A DNA stretch of 63,837 nt from an uncultured Opitutia bacterium (GTDB taxonomy: Bacteria; Verrucomicrobiota; Verrucomicrobiia; Opitutales; Opitutaceae): the NCBI GenBank assembly GCA_903881475.1, contig CAIRTK010000075.1, forward strand, positions 1-63,837, given 5' to 3'. Positions 1 through 6,953 of the stretch are shown piece after piece. Each line of letters starts with the position of its first letter. Within the stretch, counting starts at the first letter, position 1. The translations under genes and the position numbers were made by a program. Under the pieces are notes generated by a model, which saw only the letters and a list, made by a program, of their open reading frames with translations, was not told the DNA's origin and did not search any database.

Positions 1-57
1 GGGGTCCCAGGGCGGGGTTGGGGGGGGCGGCCACGTCCCGTGCCTGGCTGGCATGGG

Positions 58-90
58 AAAGGTGGAGCGCGTTGCCCTCAACGCGCTGAG
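58..90 (+). repeat. Dispersed palindrome, copy 1
   Basis: AAGGTGGAGCGCGTTGCCCT followed by CAACGCGCTG. The core folds as CGCGTTG / CAACGCG around CCCT. A copy with about two differences sits on the minus strand at 13199-13230, so this is a dispersed repeat and not a private terminator. Confidence 0.6.
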
Positions 91-213
91 GAGCGCGGTC
101 AGAGTCTCGTGATTGACGGAGTCAAACCTACGCATGAAGGGCAATGCGTACCACCCTCCATTGCATGAAGTCCGACTAAAAAATGGCTCAGCAGATCGAC
201 AGCGTCACATAAT

Positions 214-234
214 GCGGGCACGGGACGTGCCCGC
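214..234. terminator. Hairpin after the peptide-binding gene
   Basis: Perfect 9-bp stem GCGGGCACG / CGTGCCCGC around GGA, six bases past the stop of the minus-strand peptide-binding gene. There is no T-run on the minus strand, so it would act as an RNA-end stabiliser or a weak terminator. It is also one end of the 27-236 element. Confidence 0.4.
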
Positions 235-239
235 CCACC

Positions 240-1850
240 TCAGGGCGCTTGCAATTCGATCAGCTGGTAACGGTGGATGCCGAGGGGGGCGGGCAACCAG
301 TTTTTCACCGCGGGGTCGATCAGATAGGTACGGGCGCCGAAGACGAGGGGCGCGCAGGCGGCGTCATCGAGCATGAGTGACTCGGCCTTTCGCAACAGGG
401 CAAAGCGGGCGGAGCGGTCGGAAGTGACCGTCGCCCGGTCGAGCAGGGCGTCGTAGGCCGGGTTGCTCCAGCCAAAGGCATTGCTGCCGTTGCCGGTATG
501 GAACATGTCGAGAAAGTTGACCGGATCCGGGAAGTCGGCGGTCCAGCCGCGCAGGGCGAGGGTATGGCTCAGGGTCTGCTGGTTTTGCAGCCAGGTTTTC
601 TGGTCGTAGGGCTCGATGGTGATCTGCACGCCGAGCTCCCGGCGCCACAGTGCCTGGATGACCTCCGCAACGCGCGGCAGTTTGTCGTCATTCAGCACCT
701 GCAGGGACATCGAGGGCAGCCCGCGACCGCCAGGATAGCCGGCCTCGGCCAGCAGGGTGCGCGCGGCGGCAAAATCCTCGGCCTGGCCCGCGGGTCCGGT
801 GTAGCCGCCGCAGTTCGGCGGGACGAGCGCGTGGGCGGGGAGGCGGGCGCCGCTGAACACACTCGATGAGATTGCGGACCGATCCAGCGCGAGCGCGAGC
901 GCCCGGCGGACTTTGGGGTTGTCGAGGGGCGGCTTGGTGGCGTTGAAGTTGATCAGGTACAGCTGCAGCAGGGGATCGATGCGGAGCTTTTCCGGTGCGG
1001 TCGAGCGGTAGCTGGCGAGCTTCGATGGGGGGACGCTGTAGGTGACGTGCAGCTGCCCGGCCCGGAAATCCAGCTCCTCGGCATCGGCCTTCTCGATGGG
1101 ATAAATCATCACCCGCTCGAGGTGGTTCTGTGCCGCTCCCCAGTAGAACGGATTCTTGGTGACGACGATGCGGGCGTTGGGCTCCCAAGTGGTGAGGGTG
1201 AAGGCGCCATTGCCGATAAGTTTGCCCGGCCGCGCCCACGGCGAGGTGCGGTCGTCGAAGCGGCCGGCCGCCTCGACCGAGGCGCGGTGCACGGGCAGGG
1301 CGGACGTGGCAAGGATCCCGAGAAAATAAGCGGCGGGCCGGGCGAGGGTGACGCGCAGGGTGAGCTCATTGATGACCTCGACGCCGACGCGGGAGAAATC
1401 CGTGGTCTTGCCGGTGTTGAAGTCCTCGGCGCCGCGGACCGGGTACAGGTAGTAGGCGTAGGAATTGCCGAGGGCCGGGGTGAGGAAACGCTGGAAGGAC
1501 CAGGCGAAGTCCTGGGCGGTCACGCGGTCGCCGTTGGACCAGCGGGCATCGGGCCGCAGGTGAAACGTGTAGACGAGGCCGTCCGTGGAGATCTCCCAGC
1601 GCTCCGCCACGCCCGGGACGGGGGTCGCGGTTTTTTCATCGTAGTTGGTGAGGCCCTCGAAGAGCGCGCCGATGACGTTGTAGTCGGTGGCGGCGTCGTA
1701 GATCTGCGGGTCGAGCGTGGCGGGCTCGTTCTGGTTGCCGATGAGGAGGGTATGCGTGCGGATGCCCTCCTCGGCGGGGGTCTCGCGCCGGGTGCAGCTG
1801 GCAGCGAGCAATGCGGTGACAAGCAGGGAGAGCAAGGGCGGGCGACGCAT
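240..1850 (-). CDS. Oligopeptide ABC transporter substrate-binding lipoprotein (OppA/DppA type)
   Basis: A 536-residue family-5 extracellular solute-binding protein, expected to capture peptides outside the membrane for an ABC importer. The chosen ATG gives MRRPPLLSLLVTALLAASC, a lipoprotein signal with its lipobox Cys at about residue 19. An ATG at 1874 and a longer frame to 1937 are open but put extra residues before the signal. The mature part has the family's opening (NEPATLDPQIYDAATDYNVI), the YTFHLRPDARWSNGD block and the long C-terminal lobe. No permease or ATPase gene is adjacent, so it is an orphan or works with a transporter elsewhere. Family call is firm; the substrate is inferred. 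Confidence 0.88.
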   Translation of the reverse strand: MRRPPLLSLLVTALLAASCTRRETPAEEGIRTHTLLIGNQNEPATLDPQIYDAATDYNVIGALFEGLTNYDEKTATPVPGVAERWEISTDGLVYTFHLRPDARWSNGDRVTAQDFAWSFQRFLTPALGNSYAYYLYPVRGAEDFNTGKTTDFSRVGVEVINELTLRVTLARPAAYFLGILATSALPVHRASVEAAGRFDDRTSPWARPGKLIGNGAFTLTTWEPNARIVVTKNPFYWGAAQNHLERVMIYPIEKADAEELDFRAGQLHVTYSVPPSKLASYRSTAPEKLRIDPLLQLYLINFNATKPPLDNPKVRRALALALDRSAISSSVFSGARLPAHALVPPNCGGYTGPAGQAEDFAAARTLLAEAGYPGGRGLPSMSLQVLNDDKLPRVAEVIQALWRRELGVQITIEPYDQKTWLQNQQTLSHTLALRGWTADFPDPVNFLDMFHTGNGSNAFGWSNPAYDALLDRATVTSDRSARFALLRKAESLMLDDAACAPLVFGARTYLIDPAVKNWLPAPLGIHRYQLIELQAP

Positions 1851-1911
1851 GGGTGATACGAGAGCACGCCTCATGCCCGGTGCCAAGGCGGGCGAACGAG
1901 TCGGATTCATT

Positions 1912-2096
1912 TTCACCACGAAGATCACGAAGCGCACGAAGGCCGATCCAGCTGAATCTATTCTTACAGGAGGAAACGGAGAGAACAGAGAAATACCTCG
2001 GAAAACGATCTCTCAGTTCCCTCCGTTTCCTCCGGTAAAACTTTCTGAGGTTTGGGTCCGATCTTCGTGTGCTTTGTGTCCTTTGTGGTGAACTAA
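1912..2096. repeat. CACGAAG-word palindromic intergenic repeat, copy A
   Basis: The left arm carries CACCACGAAG, ATCACGAAG and CGCACGAAGG words; the right arm ends with their complement, CTTTGTGGTGAA. An inner pair, ACAGGAGGAAACGGAG and CTCCGTTTCCTCCGGTAA, is also inverted, so transcripts would fold into a long imperfect hairpin. Copy B is at 9479-9644 and shares both the outer words and the ACAGGAG..AACGGAG core. The right arm runs into the stop codon (2093-2095) of the ABC gene. Confidence 0.75.
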
Positions 2097-4036
2097 GCCT
2101 TGCTGTCGGTGGCGGCGCCCTCGAGCACGGCTTCCTCGCGTTCGCGGCGGAACTGGCTCGTGTAGAGCTCGTAGTAGTGGCCGCGCCGCTGGAGCAGCTC
2201 GGCGTGCGTGCCGGATTCCTCGATGCGACCCCGGGTGATCACGAGGATGCGGTCGGCGCGGCGGATGGTGCTCAGCCGGTGGGCGATGACGAAGCTGATG
2301 CGGCCGGAGAAAACCGTCTCGAGGCCGCGCTGGATGAGCTGCTCGGTCTCGGTGTCGATCGAGGAAGTCGCCTCGTCCATCACGAAGATCTGCGGCTGGG
2401 CGAGCAGGGCGCGGGCGAAGGAGAGCAGCTGGCGCTGGCCGGTGGAGAGGCGGTTGCCGCCCTCGCCGACCTGCGACTCGTAGCCCTGCTCCATCTGCCG
2501 GATGAACCCGTCGGCGTTCACCAGCGCCGCCGCGGCCTCGACCTCGGCGTCGGTGGCGGTGAGGCGCCCGTAGCGGATGTTCTCGCGCACGGTGCCCTTG
2601 AAGAGATGGGGGGTCTGCAGGACGATGCCGAGCTGCGACTGGAGCCAGGCGAGGGAGCGTTCGCGGTAGTCGGTGCCGTTGATCAGGACCTGGCCGCCGA
2701 CTGGTTCGTAGAACCGGCAGACGAGCGAGACGATGGTGCTCTTGCCGCCGCCGGAAGGACCGACGAGCGCGATGGTTTCGCCGGCGCGGACCGTCAGGTT
2801 GAAGTCGTGGAGCACGACCGGACCGCTCTCGTACTTGAAGGTGACGTTCCGAAATTCGATGGTGTCGATCCGGCCGGGCAGGCCGTCGGGGGCGATTTCG
2901 GATTGCGGATTTCTGATTGCGGATAGTTCTGGATGGGAAACGGGCCTCGGGTCCTGGCCGGCGGTGGCTGGACTATCCGGTATCCGCAATCCGACATCCG
3001 CAATGCGCTGTCGGACGGCAGCGCTGTCCCGGATCTTCGGTTCCGTCGCCAGCAGGCCCATGACACGTTCGCCGGCGGCCTGGGCGCCCTGCATCTCGGT
3101 GAGCCGCTGGGCGAGCTGGTTGATCGGGTTGAAGAACTGGCCGGCGAAATTGATGAAGGCGACGAGCGTGCCGAGGCTGAGGGCGTCGGTGGCGGCGAGG
3201 TAGCCGCCGCGCCAGAGGGCGAGGCCGGCGGCGAGGCTGCCGAGGGTGGTGACGATGGGGAAGTAGAGGGCGTTTTGCCGGGCGTTCAGGACGGAGGCGG
3301 CGAACATCCGGGCCGAGAGCTGCTGGAACTCGGCGAGGTTCTCCCTCTCCCGCACGAGGGTCTTGGTGGTGCGGACGCCCTGGATGGACTCGTTGTAGCT
3401 GGCGGTGACCTGGGAGTTGTACTTCCGGATTTCGCGCGAGCTCAGGATCATCCGGCGCTGGAAATATTTCGAGATGACCGCGAGGGGCGGCACGATGCCG
3501 ATGATGATGAGGCCGAGCCGCCAGTTCATGTAGAGCAGGCTGGCGGCGATCATCAGAAGGTAGCTGAGACCCCAGACGATATCCAGAAAGCCCCAGGAAA
3601 TGATGTGGGCGAGCCGGTTGCAGTCGCTGGTGAGACGGGTGATCAGCCAGCCGATGGGCCGGGTGTCGAAGAAGCCGAATTCCAGCTCCTGCAGCTTGTC
3701 GAAGCAGTCGCGGCGGACATCGTGGGCGAGGCGGTTGGAGAGGTTGCCGGCCGCGTCGATGAACACCCAGACGCCGATGCAGAACACGAGGGTGGCGCCG
3801 CCGAAGGCGGCGATGTAACGGGCAAAGGGCGCGTGGGCGCCTTCGCGTACAACGCCATCAATCACCCAGCGCGTGATCTGGGCGAAGCTGGCGTCGCACA
3901 CGGCGATGAAGATCGCGGCGACGAACAGCGGCCAGAGGTAGCGCGGATACGCGAGGGCGCGGCGGAAAATCTTCCACCAGAGTCCGGAGTCCAGCTTGGA
4001 CTGGAACTCGTCTTCCTGTGGTACGGGGGCGGGCAT
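2093..4036 (-). CDS. ABC exporter half-transporter, subunit with the intact catalytic glutamate
   Basis: A 647-residue MsbA/LmrCD-type fused membrane plus ATPase protein, predicted in the inner membrane. Six membrane helices occupy about residues 35-320. The nucleotide-binding domain has Walker A GPSGGGKST near 425, signature LSTGQRQL near 528 and Walker B VMDEATSSID near 550, with the catalytic Glu present and an H-loop (VIAHRLST). The signature departs from LSGGQ. The ATG follows the partner gene's TGA by two bases, so the pair is one operon. About 37 residues between the two domains (about 344-380, including RNPQSEI) are encoded by a palindromic repeat at 2897-3006. Substrate unknown. Confidence 0.9.
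   Translation of the reverse strand: MPAPVPQEDEFQSKLDSGLWWKIFRRALAYPRYLWPLFVAAIFIAVCDASFAQITRWVIDGVVREGAHAPFARYIAAFGGATLVFCIGVWVFIDAAGNLSNRLAHDVRRDCFDKLQELEFGFFDTRPIGWLITRLTSDCNRLAHIISWGFLDIVWGLSYLLMIAASLLYMNWRLGLIIIGIVPPLAVISKYFQRRMILSSREIRKYNSQVTASYNESIQGVRTTKTLVRERENLAEFQQLSARMFAASVLNARQNALYFPIVTTLGSLAAGLALWRGGYLAATDALSLGTLVAFINFAGQFFNPINQLAQRLTEMQGAQAAGERVMGLLATEPKIRDSAAVRQRIADVGLRIPDSPATAGQDPRPVSHPELSAIRNPQSEIAPDGLPGRIDTIEFRNVTFKYESGPVVLHDFNLTVRAGETIALVGPSGGGKSTIVSLVCRFYEPVGGQVLINGTDYRERSLAWLQSQLGIVLQTPHLFKGTVRENIRYGRLTATDAEVEAAAALVNADGFIRQMEQGYESQVGEGGNRLSTGQRQLLSFARALLAQPQIFVMDEATSSIDTETEQLIQRGLETVFSGRISFVIAHRLSTIRRADRILVITRGRIEESGTHAELLQRRGHYYELYTSQFRREREEAVLEGAATDSKA
2897..3006. repeat. 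GGATTGCGGAT-word palindromic repeat inside the ABC exporter gene
   Basis: Plus strand: TTTCGGATTGCGGATTTCTG and more words of that kind, a unique centre of about 40 bases, then the inverted counterpart (ATCCGGTATCCGCAATCCGA and onward). Both arms stay open in the coding frame and lie in the linker between membrane and ATPase domains. Related single-arm word runs occur at 5884-5928, 9121-9155 and 34950-34996. Confidence 0.7.
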
Positions 4037-4038
4037 GG

Positions 4039-5883
4039 TCAGCGGGGGGTGAGTTCGGTTTGGAAGTCGGCCTCGACGTTCGTCTGGATCTGCCAGAGCC
4101 GGCGGTAGAGGCCGTCCTGGGCGGCGAGTTCGGCGTGGGTGCCGGTCTGGATGATGCGGCCGTGGTCGAGCACGATCACGCGGTCGGCGTGGGCGAGGGT
4201 CGACAGGCGGTGGGCGATGACGAGGGTCGTGGCCCGGCCGCGGCGTTCGCGCAGGGCCTGAAGGATGAGCGCTTCCGTCTCGGCATCGATTGCGCTCATG
4301 GCGTCATCAAGGATGAGCAGGGGCGGCCGCTTGAGCACGGCGCGGGCGATGGCCACGCGCTGGCGCTGGCCGCCGGAGAGCGTGATGCCGCGCTCGCCGA
4401 CGAGCGTATTGTAGCCGTGCTCGAAGGAGAGAATGGTCTCGTGGATGGACGCGGCGCGGGCGGCGGCCTCGATCTCCTGATCGGGTGCGTCACCGCGGCC
4501 CAGCCGCAGGTTGTCGCGGAGGGTCTTGGAGAAAAGGAACGGCTCCTGCATGACCACGCCGATCTGGGCGCGCAGCCAGGGGCGGGGAAGGGAGGAAAGC
4601 TCGCGGCCGTCGAACTGGATCGAGCCCTCGGTGTAGTCGTAGAGCCGGAGCAGCAGGTGCATGAGCGTGCTCTTGCCGGAGCCGGAGGGCCCGAGGATCG
4701 CGAGGGTTTCGCCGGGGTGGAGATCGAAGCTCACGCCATTGAGCGCCCCGCGGCCGGTCGCCGGCAGTCCGGCGGCGGCATGGTGGAAATGCAGGTCGCG
4801 CACGGCGATCCGGCCGGTGAGCGGACCCGGCTGCGGTGTGGCCGGCCCGTCCGGCGCGGGCTCCCGGGCCACGGCGAGAATCTCGCGGATGCGGGTGAGC
4901 GCGACCGAGGTCTTGCCGAGATCGGTCAGGATCCGGCCCATCATGCGCAGGGGCCAGAGCATGATGCCAAGGTAGGAGAGGAAGGCGAAGAGCATGCCCA
5001 CCGAAAGGCGGCCTGCGACGATCCAGTGGGCGCCGACGATCAGGGTGAGCCCGATCTGGCTGAAGGCGACGAAATCGCTGATCGACCAGTACCAGGACAT
5101 GAGACGGAGGAGGCGGATGCTGCGGTCGCGATAAAGGGCGTTGGGGCCGGCGAACTTGGCGCGCTCGTGCTCCTGACGGGCGAACGCCCGCACGACGCGG
5201 ATGCCGGTGAGATTTTCCTGAATGACGGCGGTGAGGGCGCCGTCGGCCTCCTCCACGGCCTTGAAGTAGTGCTTCACCTGCCGGAAATAGATGTAGCCGT
5301 AGAGGATAATGGGGCCGATGAGGGAGAAGGACACGAGCGTCATCGGCACGCTGAGGGAGAGCAGCAGCGGCAGCGCGGTGGCGGCGAGGATGAGGGCATT
5401 GCCGATCTCCATCACCTGCGCCGCGAGGAACTGGCGGGCGGTCTCGACGTCGCTCGTGCAGCGCTGGACGAGGTCGCCGGTGTCGGCGCGGTCGTGATAC
5501 CGCGCTGGGAGGTGGTTGAGATGGTCGTAGAGCTCATCCTTGAGCTGGCGGGCGATGCCATCGCTGGCGAGCGAGGCGTGCCGGCCCTTGAGGTAGCTGA
5601 AGAACCCGCTGAGGGCGCTGAGCAGCACCATGGCGAGCGGCGCAAGCCAGAGATGGGCGCGCAGGTTGGCGGCGCCGCCGAGCAGGCCAAGGAGGCGGAC
5701 GATCAGCGCGGGGGTGTCGGGGCCGAGGGCCTTGCCCGCAACCGCGTAGTCGATGGTGGCGCTGCCGACCAGGGGCACGCCATAATTGAGGGTGGTGGCG
5801 GCCACGAGGCTGGCTAGGGCGAGCCCATAGCGCAGGCGATACCCGCGCATGAGCGACCAGATGATCTGAAATTGGGAAAACAC
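4039..5883 (-). CDS. ABC exporter half-transporter, subunit with a degenerate catalytic site
   Basis: Second half of a heterodimeric type IV ABC exporter, 614 residues from the GTG at 5883 (VFSQFQIIWSLMRGYRLRYG). The frame stays open to 5973, but that stretch is made of repeat words, so I do not count it; an ATG at 5850 is the alternative start. Six membrane helices are followed by Walker [10 protein letters not shown] near residue 397, a canonical LSGGQRQR signature near 500, and ILDDAMSAID near 522, where Asp replaces the catalytic Glu. With the partner's LSTGQ signature this makes one degenerate and one working ATP site, the known arrangement in TM287/288-like exporters. It lies directly upstream of the partner. 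Confidence 0.88.
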   Translation of the reverse strand: MFSQFQIIWSLMRGYRLRYGLALASLVAATTLNYGVPLVGSATIDYAVAGKALGPDTPALIVRLLGLLGGAANLRAHLWLAPLAMVLLSALSGFFSYLKGRHASLASDGIARQLKDELYDHLNHLPARYHDRADTGDLVQRCTSDVETARQFLAAQVMEIGNALILAATALPLLLSLSVPMTLVSFSLIGPIILYGYIYFRQVKHYFKAVEEADGALTAVIQENLTGIRVVRAFARQEHERAKFAGPNALYRDRSIRLLRLMSWYWSISDFVAFSQIGLTLIVGAHWIVAGRLSVGMLFAFLSYLGIMLWPLRMMGRILTDLGKTSVALTRIREILAVAREPAPDGPATPQPGPLTGRIAVRDLHFHHAAAGLPATGRGALNGVSFDLHPGETLAILGPSGSGKSTLMHLLLRLYDYTEGSIQFDGRELSSLPRPWLRAQIGVVMQEPFLFSKTLRDNLRLGRGDAPDQEIEAAARAASIHETILSFEHGYNTLVGERGITLSGGQRQRVAIARAVLKRPPLLILDDAMSAIDAETEALILQALRERRGRATTLVIAHRLSTLAHADRVIVLDHGRIIQTGTHAELAAQDGLYRRLWQIQTNVEADFQTELTPR

Positions 5884-5928
5884 GGAGTGACTAAAATTCG
5901 AAGGTGGAAATCCGAAATTCGAAAAAAT
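5884..5928. repeat. TCCGAAATTCGAA-word repeat arm
   Basis: Words AAAATTCGAAGG, AAATCCG and AAATTCGAAAAA abut the probable GTG start of the ABC gene on the minus strand. It belongs to the word family of 2897-3006 and 9121-9155. Only one arm is clear here. Confidence 0.5.
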
Positions 5929-5970
5929 GCGGAGAGAGGAGACGACGGAGGAAAGGACGAAGGGGAGAAA

Positions 5971-5996
5971 CAAAAAACCCGCTCGGGTAGAGCGGG
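5971..5996 (-). terminator. Leader terminator upstream of the ABC exporter pair
   Basis: On the minus strand: CCCGCTC, loop TACCC, GAGCGGG, then TTTTTTG, a textbook intrinsic terminator about 90 bases before the GTG at 5883. No minus-strand gene lies immediately to the right (the next gene, at 6401, is on the plus strand), so it either ends a short leader RNA or attenuates the exporter operon. Two more CCCGCTCG motifs follow at about 6026 and 6071, which could form alternative stems. Confidence 0.6.
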
Positions 5997-6400
5997 CGGG
6001 AAAAACACGGGGAGTTTTCCGGGGCCCGCTCGATGCGGCGGGCGGGAAACCGGCTCAGGTGGCCGGGGGGCCCGCTCGCGCTACGAGATGAATGGGATAA
6101 AAGTCGGCGCGGTTCATCATAAGGTGCGGGGTTCGATCCGGAGAAAGAGGATCGTGTGGCCGGCAGGCAAGCCGGGAATTTGGAATACACCCGGGCGAAC
6201 TTCCAACTCCGAACATCGAACGCCCAACTTTGAAGTCCGATCCACCGTTGGCCCGGCCTGGATTCGTCGCTTGAGCGCCAAAAGCCTGACGTTCAGCGTG
6301 GGGTGCTCTCTGGGACTCAGCTTGGCATTGCGCTTCGGGGCCGGTCGCATGGAAATTTCCTAAGAAACCCGCCGCCGGCCCGTCTCATCCGCAGAACCTC
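5997..6400. other. Gene-free interval with leader sequence and word repeats
   Basis: About 400 bases with no gene I can support. It holds two further GGGCCCGCTCG stretches, a tRNA-like but unpaired string at 6110-6140 that I reject, and a run of 8-9 bp words (GAACTTCCAACTCCGAAC, then CGCCCAACTTTGAAGTCCGA) at 6197-6243. Promoters for the exporter (minus) and the sigma factor (plus) must lie here, but I cannot place them securely. Confidence 0.5.
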
Positions 6401-6940
6401 ATGTCCACCGACCACCCGAATCCTCGGGCCCAGACGCATGACACCACCGGATTACTGGAACGCACCTTCGCGGAGCAACAGGCGCCCCTCGCGCGTTATG
6501 TCGCGCGGCTGCTCGGCGACGCCGACCGGGCGCGGGACGTGGTTCAGGACGCGTTTATCAAGCTCATGGCCCAGCCGCCCGCGGCGGTCGAGGGCCATGT
6601 GGTCGAGTGGCTGTTCACCGTCTGCCGGAATGGCGCGCTCGACGTGCTGCGGAAGGAGCACCGCATGAGGCGTTTCGAGGAAGGCGAGCTGGAGCGCGCC
6701 CCGGCAGCGGAGGACCGGCCGGGCCGCACACTGGAGGCGGCGGAAACGCACGCATCGGTGCTGCGCCTGATCGACCGGTTGCCGCCGAACCAGCAGGAGG
6801 TCGTGCGCCTGAAGTTCCAGAATGGTTTCAGCTACAAGGAAATCTCCGGGATCACCGCGCTGTCGGTGACCAACGTCGGTTTCCTGATCCACACCGCGGT
6901 GACCCGGCTGCGCCGCGAATTTGCCGCCGAGCGGCCGTAG
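6401..6940 (+). CDS. RNA polymerase sigma factor, sigma-70 family (ECF type)
   Basis: A 179-residue two-domain sigma factor that would direct RNA polymerase to a dedicated promoter set. Region 2 is visible at about residues 28-62 (LARYVARLLGDADRARDVVQ, then DAFIKLM) and region 4 at about 120-175 (RLPPNQQEVVRLKFQNGFSY, then KEISGI and a helix-turn-helix). Its stop overlaps the ribosome binding region (TAGGAGACA) of the next gene, whose N-terminus looks like an anti-sigma domain. The pair therefore looks like a sigma factor with its membrane partner. The regulon is unknown. Confidence 0.85.
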   Translation: MSTDHPNPRAQTHDTTGLLERTFAEQQAPLARYVARLLGDADRARDVVQDAFIKLMAQPPAAVEGHVVEWLFTVCRNGALDVLRKEHRMRRFEEGELERAPAAEDRPGRTLEAAETHASVLRLIDRLPPNQQEVVRLKFQNGFSYKEISGITALSVTNVGFLIHTAVTRLRREFAAERP

Positions 6941-6953
6941 GAGACAAATCCAC

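Larger units (their letters stand above)
27..236. repeat. Inverted-repeat-bounded intergenic element
   Basis: The two ends carry inverted copies of a GGCGGGCACGTCCCGTGCCC-like sequence (about 27-46 and, reversed, 217-236), matching at roughly 18 of 20 positions by eye. Each end is itself nearly palindromic. A third palindrome, CGCGTTGCCCTCAACGCG, lies inside at 68-85 and recurs at 13203-13220. No gene is convincing in 1-239. It looks like a MITE-like or REP-like intergenic element; mobility is not shown. Confidence 0.5.

Noticed and set aside
4018-5817. A long plus-strand open frame opposite the ABC exporter gene
   Set aside because: High-GC shadow frame; the minus strand carries all ABC motifs. 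The same applies to long frames opposite ybbP (19189-21252) and the MacA gene (22979-24505).
6100-6140. A tRNA-like stretch with TTCATCA and GGGGTTCGATCC on the plus strand
   Set aside because: The bases next to the supposed anticodon and T loops do not pair, and no acceptor stem or CCA end is present.
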